A DNA stretch of 64,000 nucleotides from Heliopora coerulea. Lineage: Eukaryota > Cnidaria > Anthozoa > Scleralcyonacea > Helioporidae. The notes under the pieces were generated by a model that saw nothing but the letters and a program-made list of their open reading frames with translations, did not search any database and was not told the origin of the DNA. Position 1 is the stretch's first letter; each line of letters opens with the position of its first letter. Of the stretch, positions 43,644 to 55,600 are shown in pieces. The stretch lies in assembly GCA_030142905.1 (NCBI GenBank), contig JASJOG010000171.1, forward strand, positions 620,001 to 684,000. Direction: 5' to 3'. The position numbers were made by a program, and so were the translations under genes.

Positions 43644-46600
43644 TCAATGTTTTAATTTTTTCTTTTTCTTTTTGTGTTGCTGTAGTTCGTATGTTTCTTT
43701 AAGTCTCTCGATTTCATCCTCAAGTTTGGCGATTCTTGAACTGTAAATCATTCAAAAACATAAGAACGTTAAAAGATTATTAGCAGAGTCAGAGTCTTAC
43801 TGTACCAAGGATGTAATTCGTGCGGAATATATTAAGTTGAAGGCACCCCCTCGACCTTCTCTAACAGTCCCCAAGCTTATATTATGATTGTATATTGATA
43901 CTATCGGTATACAACTATACAAGGTACTTCTGTAGAAACAAGTGTTCTTTGTGCTTTTTGTTTTTATTGCTCAAAATGTTATTGAAAATTTAAAACAGGC
44001 ACTTTCGAACCTTAACACCAGCTATGTCGTCAAATAACGATGACAAGTCGAGGCAATGATTTAATATTTTGAACTTTCAAAAATATTTTTTAATCTACAA
44101 AAAAGGCCAAAAAAGTCGAATTTATGTTTTTAAAACTTTCGCCCAATAAAGTCTTCCATTATTAGTCCGCCATCTTTAGAGTATTAAAAGGGATTGATAT
44201 TTCCCTCAAAAACTTAGCTTTCGCCTTCCCCTCAATTCAAACGACGTAGAAATAAGTTAAAAGCATAACAAGGATAGAATTCACCGAACAAATTACAAAT
44301 GCGACGCACCGTTACTTCCATATGTCAACAAAAATGCAACCGACTCACCTTTTAGCTTCTTCTCTCTGAATTTCAGCAAAACTGGATTCCATGTTGTCGA
44401 TATCATCATCTCTGTCACGGAAACTAAATTTTCAAAAATAATTGATACTGGGGATTCTCAAAATAATTTTCAACGCTGTTTTAAAGTACATCAATATACT
44501 CAAAATAATATTCAACTCTGCTTTAATGTACATCTATATACCCATAACAGGTAATGTTATACTTTTATAAGGCTTGTTTCAAAGGTCATAGAAATACGGT
44601 GTATGCGAGGGGATTGTGTATAAGTTCAAGGCCAATTCAATGAGCTGGTTATACCATCGGCAAAGAAAACCCTTAAAACGAAGTGATTATTCATACAGGG
44701 CAATTACTGTAAAACTTAAGTCGAAATAAGACACATACTGTAGGAAACAGCGAGCAACACAACTTCTCACCATCATTTTTCCGAAAAAAAATTCCTCATT
44801 TAGCGAATGATCTGTCCAGACATTCTAAGTGATACAAAGCTGATAATCTGAGCCGTAACACATACATCACTACTGTGACAGTTGCTGGAGCAAAGGATTT
44901 ATTTAAAAATGTTGATTCTTTTAAAAATAAAATCGAACATTGAAGAAGACCAGTTTAACTGATTTTTCGTGAAAAAGAAAAAAGCGTTTCATTTGGATTT
45001 TCTATTACAAAGAAATAAACTTTGCACGTTTCCACTGAGTTGAAGTAGCAGCAGCAAATGAACAAAAAAAGAACATGAAATAGTAGTGTAGACACAAGGG
45101 CTGTTTTCTATTTCTTTTGAATTTGTTTAAAGCGGTCAAAATTTCCATCACGGTATACAAACACGGCTTCCAGTCAGAGTCAGGGCCGCCGAGAGGTTTT
45201 GTGGGGCCCGGGACAAAATATCGATTTGAGGCCCTTGATGACGTCATATATGTTATAAGCCCCCGTCCATGGGGCCCCCGTCCCCCTTTTGGGGCTCCAA
45301 CGCTCTGAAACGCTGTTTTCCTGCATTTTGAGGGCAGTAACTATTGCTCTAACCCAACTGCCGTCCGTTATGTTACTGTCTTTAATCTTCGTTACGTCAA
45401 AAACGTAAAGCTCAAACATTTTAGGGGGCCCCTATCCAGTAAGGGGCCCGGGGCAAGTTGCCCTCCCTGTCTCCCCCCCTCTCGGCGGCCCTGGTCAGAG
45501 TGCCAATTTTAGAAATCATTTATTATTTGTTACATTAAAAAGATATTTAAAAGTTTCGAGAAATGTAACGTTACTCACCGGTTTCGATCGTATCCAAATA
45601 TTTCTTTAATATAACTGGATATATTTGGAGCGGCCTCACTATCATCGATAAATTCATCCATTTCATCCTCGTAATCATCACCCAATGAATAATCATTGTA
45701 TCGACGTTTACGATGATCATGGGGAATACTGTTTGGAAGAATATCCCGACGCTTTACTGACGAGTGATGATCACGCCGTTCAGAAATTGTTTCTCGTTCA
45801 ATAATCATTTTCTTTGGTTTCTCGTAGAGAGTACGCTTAACTTCGGGTTCAGCTTTCCGGGGGAACGTCCGCTCCTGAATATTCGCAGGATCTTTTCCTT
45901 TTTTCTTCGAAACACTTGATATATATTTCTTTTCAGTGCTTTCTTTAGATATCTTTGAAGATATAGAGGGTTTCTCCGCTAAAGGCCTCTTTCTCTTCAA
46001 CGTTTCGTCTTTCTTTTGCGAATCTTTAGTTCTCATTTTCTTTTCGACCTTTTCGCCTTTCTCCTTTTCTTTCAGTTGACGATTCACCGCTAGGTTCCTT
46101 ATGGCGTCGGGATTGTTCGCCTGCAGTTTAGCAACATTCATTAATTCATCAAAGCTCAGCTTAGGTGCAGCGGACTTCTGGGAATTTGAAGGCTGCCTCT
46201 TGTCTTTACGATCATTACGTTTACCCACGCTCTTTCCATCTGGCTTTTTCATTCGAATTTCCTTTTTCTTATTACCTAAGTATTTTGTCTCTTGAGAGCT
46301 TCTTTTGTTTCCCTCTGTCTTCTGTTTCGTCTCAATTTTCGAAAGTTGAACGGTTGGCGTTGGATAATGGCTTCCTTTTTGTTGTATACTTTGCCTGTGG
46401 TTCTCGTAATCCTTTGCCCCAGCCGGTGTATCAGTTTTCTTGTTGTTGCTGGATTTATCTTTCTGCGCTTGCAGTAGCCTCGCTTGAATTCTTGCTCGTT
46501 TGGCGGCCTCCTCTTGCTCTGCAAGGAACACAGTCAAATTGTACTTGGTAAATGGAAGCTGCAGTAAGAAACAAACTTCGAAGAACTTCATCTTGGAAAA

Positions 46601-49600
46601 TCAAGAATTTAGTAGAACAGACAAAACCTCTAATGCTCACGCAAAAATTTTGTGCTTTATTTCCAAACCATAATAGAATAAGGTACGATAATCACTTTCA
46701 AACAAAGCTGATACATTCATCTTGTTCTTACAGGGCTTGACACTAACGTTTCACCCAATTCTGCAATGTGGAAACTAAATGTGAAAATTTACTTTCCATA
46801 GCAAAATTTTACTTTCCATTAGACTCATTTAGCCTGGCACGTGCACACCCAAAGGCAGATCAAGAGAAATCCAAAAATAAAACGGTGAACTCCAATTCAG
46901 TTGCGTCATAAAAACTGTACCCACGCTTCTTCAATCAGGCATCCAGGATGGCTGCGAGGCGTTTTATGCCATGTAAAAGGATACTTGCAGTTTTCAGAAA
47001 TCAAAATATGAAATAGTTCTTTAGTAGCACATTGCTGGGCTTTCTTTTTCTATTAGTGAGTCGTTTCAGCACAAAAACTGCTTTTCACATTTCTTCTGAG
47101 TTACTTGCCAGATCGGGCAAGTATTTTCGGTTTATTTGCGTTTTATACTTTCCACTGAAAAATTTTTTGTTTCCAGTGGTGAACAGGGGAGTATTAGTGT
47201 CGAGCCCTGTGACTTACATATATCTCGACATTCCAAGATGATGTTCCACGGAGTACATGTACGTTTCGAGTTTTATTCCCCTGAATTCGGCTTTGTTTCC
47301 ACGTCACTGTTAAATCAGGCTCGATAGTGATTGTCACTATAAAGTCTGCAACACTGTATTCCCGACCTCTTTGTACACATATGCCGAGTTTTCGAAGATG
47401 GTGTTCTCTGAAGTACAGTGTACGTTTTTTACAAAAAAAAAGTGAAAAAGTGAAAAAACAAAGATTTCCATGATAATAAAACAGGAAAAAAAGGTACTTC
47501 TTAGCTCTCGTAAAAGTGCAAAAATTCAGCAAAAACAACTGATCAACACCATCGCTATTGCTGGTGTAAAGTTAGAAACCAATAGGGTAATAACTTAATA
47601 AAAAGTTGTTTTTAACTTCAGTCTTAACTAAACGTTCGACATAAGTTGGTTGGAGTTTGTACCACACAAAAAAACTGAAATCATCTACATGTATTCACCA
47701 TTCAATTTGTTATAAAAGAACATACAGATACCTTTTTGTCTTGCTTTTTCTGCATTTTTTCTGGCCAGGAAAGCTTTGACAGCTTCACTTGATACTTGAC
47801 TCGAGTTGCCATCTCTAGACTTCTTACTTTTGACCTAAATTTTTAAAAAAAAATAAATAAATAAATAAATAGAAAAATGGTGCAAATGCATTGTATAGTC
47901 TGGTTGGTTGAACAACCAACTGAAATCAGGGTTCAAGCTTAATTTTCTGTGTAGTTAACCATTTGGGTTAGTAGACTGAAATTTTACCAACCAAATTACA
48001 AAGTTTACTGTACAAGACCCTGTAAATGGACCTCCAATTTACAGTTTGTTATGCAGTCTTTGATTAGTGGAGGGGGGGGTGGTGGGAGGAATCAGTCCTA
48101 AAGTAGAAAAAAATGAACTTCACCATTGGCATACAGTACAGTTGATTATAAGCTTCCAAACAAGATATTTACTGTTCACTATAGAGATTTACAGGGTGGT
48201 GATCTTAGATGCAAAATGAAGATGAGAACCCAGCTTAAAATTTGAAGATATGTCATCACCCTTAGGAAGTAGACAGAAACACAAGGGTAAAGTATAATAG
48301 AAGTTTGCTGATGTTTCATTGCAGATGTGCCACATTTTCAAAGTAATAAACAGATCCAGTTATTATGAATATATTTACAAAAGGTATCAGATTAAATCTT
48401 TAAGCCAATAAGAATAAGGAAGGTGATATTTATTCGTTCCAACTTAGTTCAAACAGAATTTCTACTCATCAATATCAGGTTGCTTAAACAGATCACTTTT
48501 AGTAACCATGCAATAAAAACTACTAAGCATTGGTAAAATGGATACTGTTAAACTCACATCCTGGTAATGTTACCTAAAATATCTTATGTGGAGGAGAACT
48601 GTATCATGTATTATTCAAAACAGAAATATGTTGTGTATCACTGGTTCAAATTTGTCAATTAAAGTCATTCACACTGAATATTGTTGTTCTAGTAAAATCA
48701 GTAATGGATTGCACTGTCTCACTGGTACAAAGCAGTAGAATAAAAGACTATGGCTTTGATGGCATTAAATTTCAGGTCCACCCTTCTAAAACCTAAGTTA
48801 TATTTCAAGGAGTATCACAGAGATGGCAGTTTCTAAATAAAATTTGAAGTGTGCAGGTGGCATTGGTCAAGTAAGTAAGGGTACAATTTGATTTAGGTAC
48901 CTACATGTATGTACACATCATTTAGGTATTTCATAAATGAAAATGTTTCATTTCCATATGCTAAATGAAAATTTCAAGGATGAAGTGTTTCAATTCATAT
49001 GTTTTTCAGATGTGAAATATGCAAAATTCTCATAAGATATACTGAAATAGTGACCAGCTGACATATGACAGCAACAAGCTAGCTTTATACATACATACAT
49101 GTATGTAATTATAATCCTATATCATTATATATTATTACAGTATGTATATATGCATACTTTTTCAACTTATATAAGTTAAAAGTCAGTTAATGTATAGTAC
49201 AGCTGAATATTTTATGAGTAATGCAAAAGACAGTAAAATATTCAGTAGTATTGAGCACTTAGAATGCCTGATAAGTAATTTATTATTCAAGTTTAAAGAA
49301 AAACTTTAATTTTTCTTAGCTAATTATTGCACAACTAGAGTCCAATTTACCAAGAACAATTTTTGTTTAGTACTTCCTTCCTGATGTATGCAATTCAGTC
49401 ATGAGGATCTTATAGTCATCTTGTAATATTTGCAAGCCAATCATCAGTATAAATTTGAGCTACATGTAAGAACTCATTCATATATGCAAAAATGACAAAT
49501 AACTTGATTTGAAACAAGTCTCTTTAGAGTACATCTATTACAGGATATTTGCACTCGACAATCACCTTACAGTATCTGTATTTGTACTTGTCCAAGCAAA

Positions 49601-50156
49601 GTTGGATAATAAAGTCAAATAGATGAACAGGAATTTTTCATGATAATCTTAGATTATTTAATATTAAATTATTTCATTTTTTCAAAATCATTCTCAGAGA
49701 TATACAAGAACAGAAAATTTTTAGATTATCATACATTATATAATCGTAGATTATCATGAAAAATTTCTGTTCGTGTATATCTCTGAGTATGATTTTGGAA
49801 AAGTGAAATAACCAGTACATATCTAGAAAAAATGGGGAAACCAAGAAAACATCTTGTTCCAAAAGATGACACTGCTGCTATTGCAGTTTTTATTTTTCTA
49901 CTTTTAAACAAGGATAAGTATGACTTTCAATGAACATTTTTCAGCTCTAAATTAGTATACAGTATTTGCAAGCATCACCAACAATGGAGTAATCCAAGAT
50001 CAGGGATCAAAAGCAGATGACTTGAAGAAGTTTACTTTTCCATGACATCAATGAACACTCCACAGCTTTTAAATTCATATCTTTTCTCTATCTCACCTTC
50101 TGCTCAGTGACCTGCTGCTTGCTCTTAGCAATATTCATTAAATCACTGAAATCCAT
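43644..50156 (-). CDS. SPTY2D1: SPT2 domain-containing histone chaperone (SPTY2D1), complete, 424 aa
   Basis: Five coding exons, all phases consistent: 50156-50097, 47834-47732, 46518-45579, 44423-44349 and 43740-43644 (60+103+940+75+97 nt). The start MDFSDLMNIAKSKQQVTEQK matches the SPT2 N-terminus, and exon 2 ends with AVKAFLARKNAEKARQK. The large third exon is Lys/Ser/Glu-rich and disordered with a helix KLSFDELMNVAKLQ. The C-terminal SPT2 domain spans exons 3-5: DEMDEFIDD, SYIKEIFGYDRNRFRDRDDD, MESSFAEIQREEAK and the coiled-coil IAKLEDEIERL, ending in KKKKKK-LKH. In the family this domain binds H3-H4 and the protein acts in the nucleus during transcription. At 424 aa it is shorter than the human protein (685 aa) because of the disordered middle. 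A 5' UTR acceptor (ATTGCAG) ends at 50214, so a non-coding first exon lies further right. Confidence 0.93.
45181..45493. mobile_element. hAT-type MITE, 313 bp, in SPTY2D1 intron 3
   Basis: Perfect 16-bp terminal inverted repeats, CAGGGCCGCCGAGAGG at the left and its inverse at the right, with an exact 8-bp target duplication GTCAGAGT (45173-45180 and 45494-45501). The GC-rich, GGGGCCC-containing interior contrasts with the AT-rich intron. No transposase is encoded. Confidence 0.93.
47842..47872. repeat. (AAAT)n microsatellite
   Basis: A short A tract followed by about five AAAT units, immediately upstream of the SPTY2D1 exon 2 acceptor, in intron 1. Confidence 0.9.
49668..49815. repeat. Intronic hairpin with arms of about 65 bp
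   Basis: ATTTCATTTTTTCAAAATCA, then CAGAGATATACAAGAACAG and TTAGATTATCAT, are mirrored by ATGATAATCTA/TCTGTTCGTGTATATCTCTG and GATTTTGGAAAAGTGAAAT (right arm about 49746-49815). A further inverse of the inner part, TTTTTCATGATAATCTTAGA, lies at 49632-49651. It is in SPTY2D1 intron 1. Confidence 0.75.
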
Positions 50157-50329
50157 TGTTAATTCATACAATGTTCTTCACCAGTTACCAATTTTCATGA
50201 GGGCTAGCTTCACCTGCAATAAGAGAAATGTTTTGAGAAAATTTCTTGAAGGGAAATTATTATTACCATTACATTAATTGTGATAAAGGTATCCTTTTGG
50301 TATGATTTGCTTATTTTGGTTTGTACCTG

Positions 50330-50530
50330 ACTTTTTGATTTTACATTGACTAATGCCAGATGATTTCACTTGTCAGTGGGAGACGTCTCAGACCCAAACG
50401 TGTTAAGAACATCTCAACAATGTTCAGTCCACACCAAGCTTTCTGACTTTACCCTGGCTAATGCCAGAGGACTTTAGTACTTAACATGAGACATAACACA
50501 CTGGAAAGGGCTAAAATGGAAAATGGTCAT
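50330..50530. repeat. Dispersed repeat, two diverged pieces
   Basis: GACTAATGCCAGATGATTT and CTGGCTAATGCCAGAGGACT share their core with 9100-9175 and 58105-58165. They lie just upstream of the SPTY2D1 5' UTR exon. Confidence 0.45.
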
Positions 50531-52600
50531 TACTCTTGACTGAAATCATATGACTTGGTAGTTGAATAGCTTTTGCTTTCAGCAAATCTTGCCATACACA
50601 AGAAAAGGACAGCCACAAGGCCTGGAAAACAATATCAATACCATTTTAATTGTGAAGATTTCACAAATTGTAACAGTAGAACTCAGAGTTAATGACCCAG
50701 TGTGAAGGTAGAGTGCTCAAAGTTCATCTCAATATAAAATAGTGAAATAAACTGAAAATGCATTTCAATTTCATTTTATTCAGACTATTGGGTACAGTCA
50801 GTGTAAATTGTTTTGACAATTTTTTGAACACCATTTTATTTTGTAGCTGCCCCAACAGTTTCACTTTAGCAGATACATATTTACAGCTTGATTGAACCTG
50901 GGTGATGAAAAAAATAAATAAATAATTAAACAGAAAATATAAATAACTAAACAAAGTCCAGTTTTGTGTAAGGCTCCTGTTGTTTCACACATAATTTAAA
51001 TGTTTGCCTTAGGTATTTAAATAACTGATCACTTGTAAGCAGCCATTTCGAAATACAAGATTTTTAAAAGTCTTACAAATTTTCACTGTACTAAATCTGT
51101 CAATTGCTTTAAAATTTAACCATTTTCTAATTAACCTCCCAATAGCTACGTTGACTTATGTGTAATTTGTAACTGCAGCATGCCGCTTAGGAAATGTTCA
51201 GACTGTCTCGAAGCTTTAGTCCTATCCTTCGTGTTCCTGTTTGAATTAATTTCCGATAAATATATTCCCATTCTTGTGTATATGCATTCAGACATTTATT
51301 GACACAAGAGTAATCATCACCACTTATGGTGGGATCAAACTTATAATGCCACGATCAAAAATACAAAATAAATGTAAAACTTAACGGGAAATTTATCATG
51401 AATGATTTGGACTACAATAACGGATTCTGTCCCAAGACCAAGTTGGCTGAACATTCCATTGATTCATATATTGAAGTTTTCACACAACATACTAAATCAA
51501 TAAAACTTACCCTTTCCACAAGTCAACGTTACCACATTTCTAGGTACAAAAAAGGAAGCTGTGACGACGAATACTGGCTTACGATAACAAACAAAAACGT
51601 AACAATCTTCACCACTAAAATATACTTCGAGATATTCAGTGTTTCCAAAAGAAATCTCGTTCCCAGGCCTCAGAGCCTGCGTTCTTCGTGGTCTGCGCTA
51701 CGAAATCTTTCGGATCGCACGCCCTCTCGGGTTATGGAAAATTGTAGTTCTATAAAATCTATACGCCTATTGAAAAGCGCGTAGCCAATCGCGGGAAAGG
51801 GATTGATTGTATCCCCAATTGTCTCAACGCTGTTTTCCGAAATCGACCAAACCTGGTGAGGAATATACGATAAGTTCAGTCAGGTACTATTGAACTACCC
51901 TGACAAAGTGACAAAGAAAAGACTCGGGCTATACCGCTCTTAATAAACCTTGGGTTCTATGTCGTCGATCTTGTCTCAAGCTATAGCGTGGAAATTGTGT
52001 TAGTCTTGAACCGAAGAGTAACTAACAAATGAAAATCTATTAATTTGTTAAATCTGTCCGTTAAATTCTTCACTAAAATTTAGAGAGGAAAGTGACAAAA
52101 ACTCCAACCAAAGGTAATGCACTTAAAATTAGTAACGTAGAATGCCGCCGGGAATAACCACCAGTTGACAGGGTGGCTAGCTTATGGAAAGCTGACAAAA
52201 GTATGTCGACAACTAACTTTTATATATTGTTGGTTAATTCAAAGATCTCGTAGACTCCATTGTATACATTAAAAGGTAAAATTCAGCTATGAACAAATCA
52301 GTTTAGAAATCCAATTTAGGAAAATTGACTGGTTCACTTTTTTCAAACTTTTTCGTTAGAGATTTTCGAAAGTCTTCCACCACTGGGACTTCCAAAATAC
52401 AAAAGTTTGAAAAGTATTTATAAAAATGACTATTCCTGCCAAGCGGATTGCCAAACTTTGTGGTATGTATGGGACATACATCTGTCACCATCGCAGGACA
52501 CAAAAGTGAGCATCTTCTAGAGCCATACAAATTGGCTTCCCCTATCTCAAAACAGCTTTCATTCGTGTACCCATTTCAACTACCATAAAAAGAACTTTCA
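50531..52600. other. Intergenic region 5' of SPTY2D1
   Basis: Should hold the SPTY2D1 promoter and non-coding first exon, which I cannot place. 51655-51790 (CCCAGGCCTCAGAGCCTGCG, TTCTTCG) looks like a short GC-richer repeat. The 128-codon open frame at 51398-51784 runs through it and is unlikely to be real. Confidence 0.4.
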
Positions 52601-52607
52601 AAGCATT

Positions 52608-55600
52608 TCAAGCAGTGGCAAGGAACGTCCGTAACGAGTCGACACGAACACTGCTTCTTGATTTCCTTGATCTTCCTTCTTCAGACTCATAAACTTTAGT
52701 CACTGTTTCACCCTCAGGTATGACGTTCAAAATATCATCACGACTCAGTAAGTTATCTCGTTCTTTTATTCTTGAATTAAGGTAACTGTAAATATCTGCT
52801 GCTGCAGAAACAAGCTGTCGACTAGTTGGTTTTGCCGGTGATTCCTACAAATAAATCAGTAAATCCATAATAACATAACATAACATAACATAACATCATA
52901 TGTAACATAATATAAAATTCTGCACAATACAATACAATACAATATATACATGTATGTACATGTACATATACACATACATAAACTTCTAAAATTTTAAAAT
53001 TCATTAAAAATTCATGAGGAGAATACGAAAGAAACTCAACCGTGTCGGATCTTTGTATGCGACAATGACACATGTGCCTTTATATGTGAAGAAGTTCATT
53101 TTATCGGCTTACGAAAGATAAATTTCAAACATTTTCTTCCCGAATTATTGTATTAGGAGGTTCATTTTAGAAGACATCTAAAAAACTCGCAGTACGTGTT
53201 TTTGCCTCGTGTTTTAAATCCCGATGAAGCACTCCTGCTCGGTTTTCAAAGATTACATTTAAATTGTTTCAAAAACAACTTTACTTTTGATATTTTCTGG
53301 ACACAGTTCCTTTATCAGGACAATTTTCCAACATTGTACGTTCATATAGGAAGACCTACTGTCGTTGGAAAATTGTCTTTTAAAGGAACTGTCTCGAAAC
53401 GTTGATCGAAAATAAAGTTTTTTAAAATATTTTTATGACGGTTTATAATGTTTTTAAATTTAAGATGAAAGTGGTTTGCGAAGGAAGTGAGCAATAAGAA
53501 ATTTAAAAACCATTTTTCACTCGAAGAGTTCTTAGAAATAAAACCAACTTAATTGTTTCATTTCCTCTTTGTATCAAGTGACCGAGGTGCATGTTATATC
53601 AATTCTCAACAATGAATGTTGACAAGGATATGGTAAATGATACTTACTCGCGATGTTCTCGAGGCCTTCTTTTTAACTATACAAATAGAGAAGAATAGAT
53701 TTTGTCTTTGCTGCCAACGATAAACGAATAGCTTTTTAATGTTTACAATAGAAAATGCCCATATTTACGGAACAACGTTTGCCACTAATGCGAATGAATC
53801 ATCAGAACTATGCTTTCTTCCAAGAAAATACTTCTAAAAAAGGAAAAGTAAGCATATGTTTTGTTGATAACCTTCATATTTTCGGGACGATCCCGGAATT
53901 TCCTTATTGTTTTCGATATTCTCTTTCCAAGAATTTGGACTGCCTTTTATTTCATTTTCTTTGGCATTTCGTTCTACGTTCCTGTCCTTAATAAAAGAAG
54001 CACAAACATGAGCAGTAAGACAATTCCATAAAGGCAAAGTCACTGATATGAAAAAGCAAACATCATGAGTTCTCCATTTTCAACTAATAGATTGCACACT
54101 TGGCCGACTTAAAAAATATTTTTACCTTAGAAAATACCTTCTGCACACATATAAGATAAAATACCCAAAACTTAAAACTCAACATTAATGGTCTTACTGC
54201 GCTTGAATTTATCAAACAAAATCGCACAAAAACTTAAGTTCGCCAGGCAAATTTCGAGCAATATTCATGCTTACACCCAGTTCAAACGTCGAACTTTTCA
54301 TGTGCCGAATCTAATGTTAATGAGCAAAATCGTTTCTTCAAACCGATTTGCATTTGGTTCGGCTCATGAAAAGTTCGACGTTTCAACTGGGCCTTAGTTA
54401 ATCGCACAAAAGTAAAGAATCAGTTATACTGAAGTGGCGAGCTCTTGACGAAATGATGAGATGTCCGAGAAGACATTTTACTCAAATATCGTCGGTAAAG
54501 CCAGATGGCTTTAACGGCAGAAGTGGTGCGGGATGTGAAGCGGAGAGTGAGAAGAGTGACCACTTCTTAGAGTGGGAACGAAGGAATTGTTCATCTACCA
54601 CATAACATAATCGCCCAAAGCATGGGATAATTAGGATATTTTTATGAAATATCAGTCTCCAAGGTATAAGTATTACCCTTAATCTCACAAGTACCAGAAT
54701 TTCACTCTTTGAACCCACCACCGAAAAGGAGAGTTTTGTGGCAGATGGTTAAGCAATAATTTTACCAATTGATAATTCAAACTGCTTGCTGTGGCCTTCC
54801 ATGAAACCCACGTAAAACATCGAACTTTTTGGAACTTAAAACCAATACAAATGAGCCATAAACAAAGGTTTTTGCTCAATTGCATGAAACATCGCAATAT
54901 TTTTTTATCTTTTTTTCGTGGGAAGCAAAATCTCAGTAGTAAAACCTAACATTATGACGTTCGCTCATGAATAATTATGGCTTTGACCAGAGTCTACATT
55001 TCGTCAGCTTGATGACTTAATTCGAAACTAAAACTGTTTTTTTACAAAAGTTCAAACGCATATTAACATTTCATGGTTTTCAAATTAAACTACTTCATCA
55101 AAACACCGGGTAGCTAATTTTGTCTACAAACCATCCATGAAAACTCCTCGTACCTTCATTTTCATATCCCACTGAAGGTTGACAATTTTGGTATGAGTAT
55201 CTTGCAAAGCCTGAAAAAATTGTATGTGGTAGAAAGGCCTGAAAGTCCACTTTATCGTAAAGGTAATCAAGCAATCTCAAGTCATTCATATATTAACGGG
55301 CATGGCGACCAAGTTGGTCTACTTAACAATAGAATATGATCTAAAATCGTTTGTTAACGAACTTGGACGTGGCAACAATGACATCAAGTGAAAATACTCT
55401 GTCAGAAATTTTTATTTAATGTATTTATATGCTTAGGTACAGATATAGATGTACTGAAGGTATTGATAACTAAGTTTGATATATCGGGTGTGAAATTAAG
55501 AGACGAAGAATTTAAGAATAACCACGTAGAAACTTCTTTTTTAATCTAAACATCATTTTAAAGCGTAATTTGGAAGTAGCTTAATGGAAGTGTTATTGCG

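Noticed and set aside
51398..51784. 128-codon plus-strand frame
   Set aside because: Runs through a GC-richer repeat (CCCAGGCCTCAGAGCC) and lacks motifs; likely chance.
53650..53682. Small exon (KKKASRTSR) in the unrecognised minus-strand gene
   Set aside because: Good splice sites but wrong phase with the exon at 56040; joining 56040 directly to 52844 keeps the frame.
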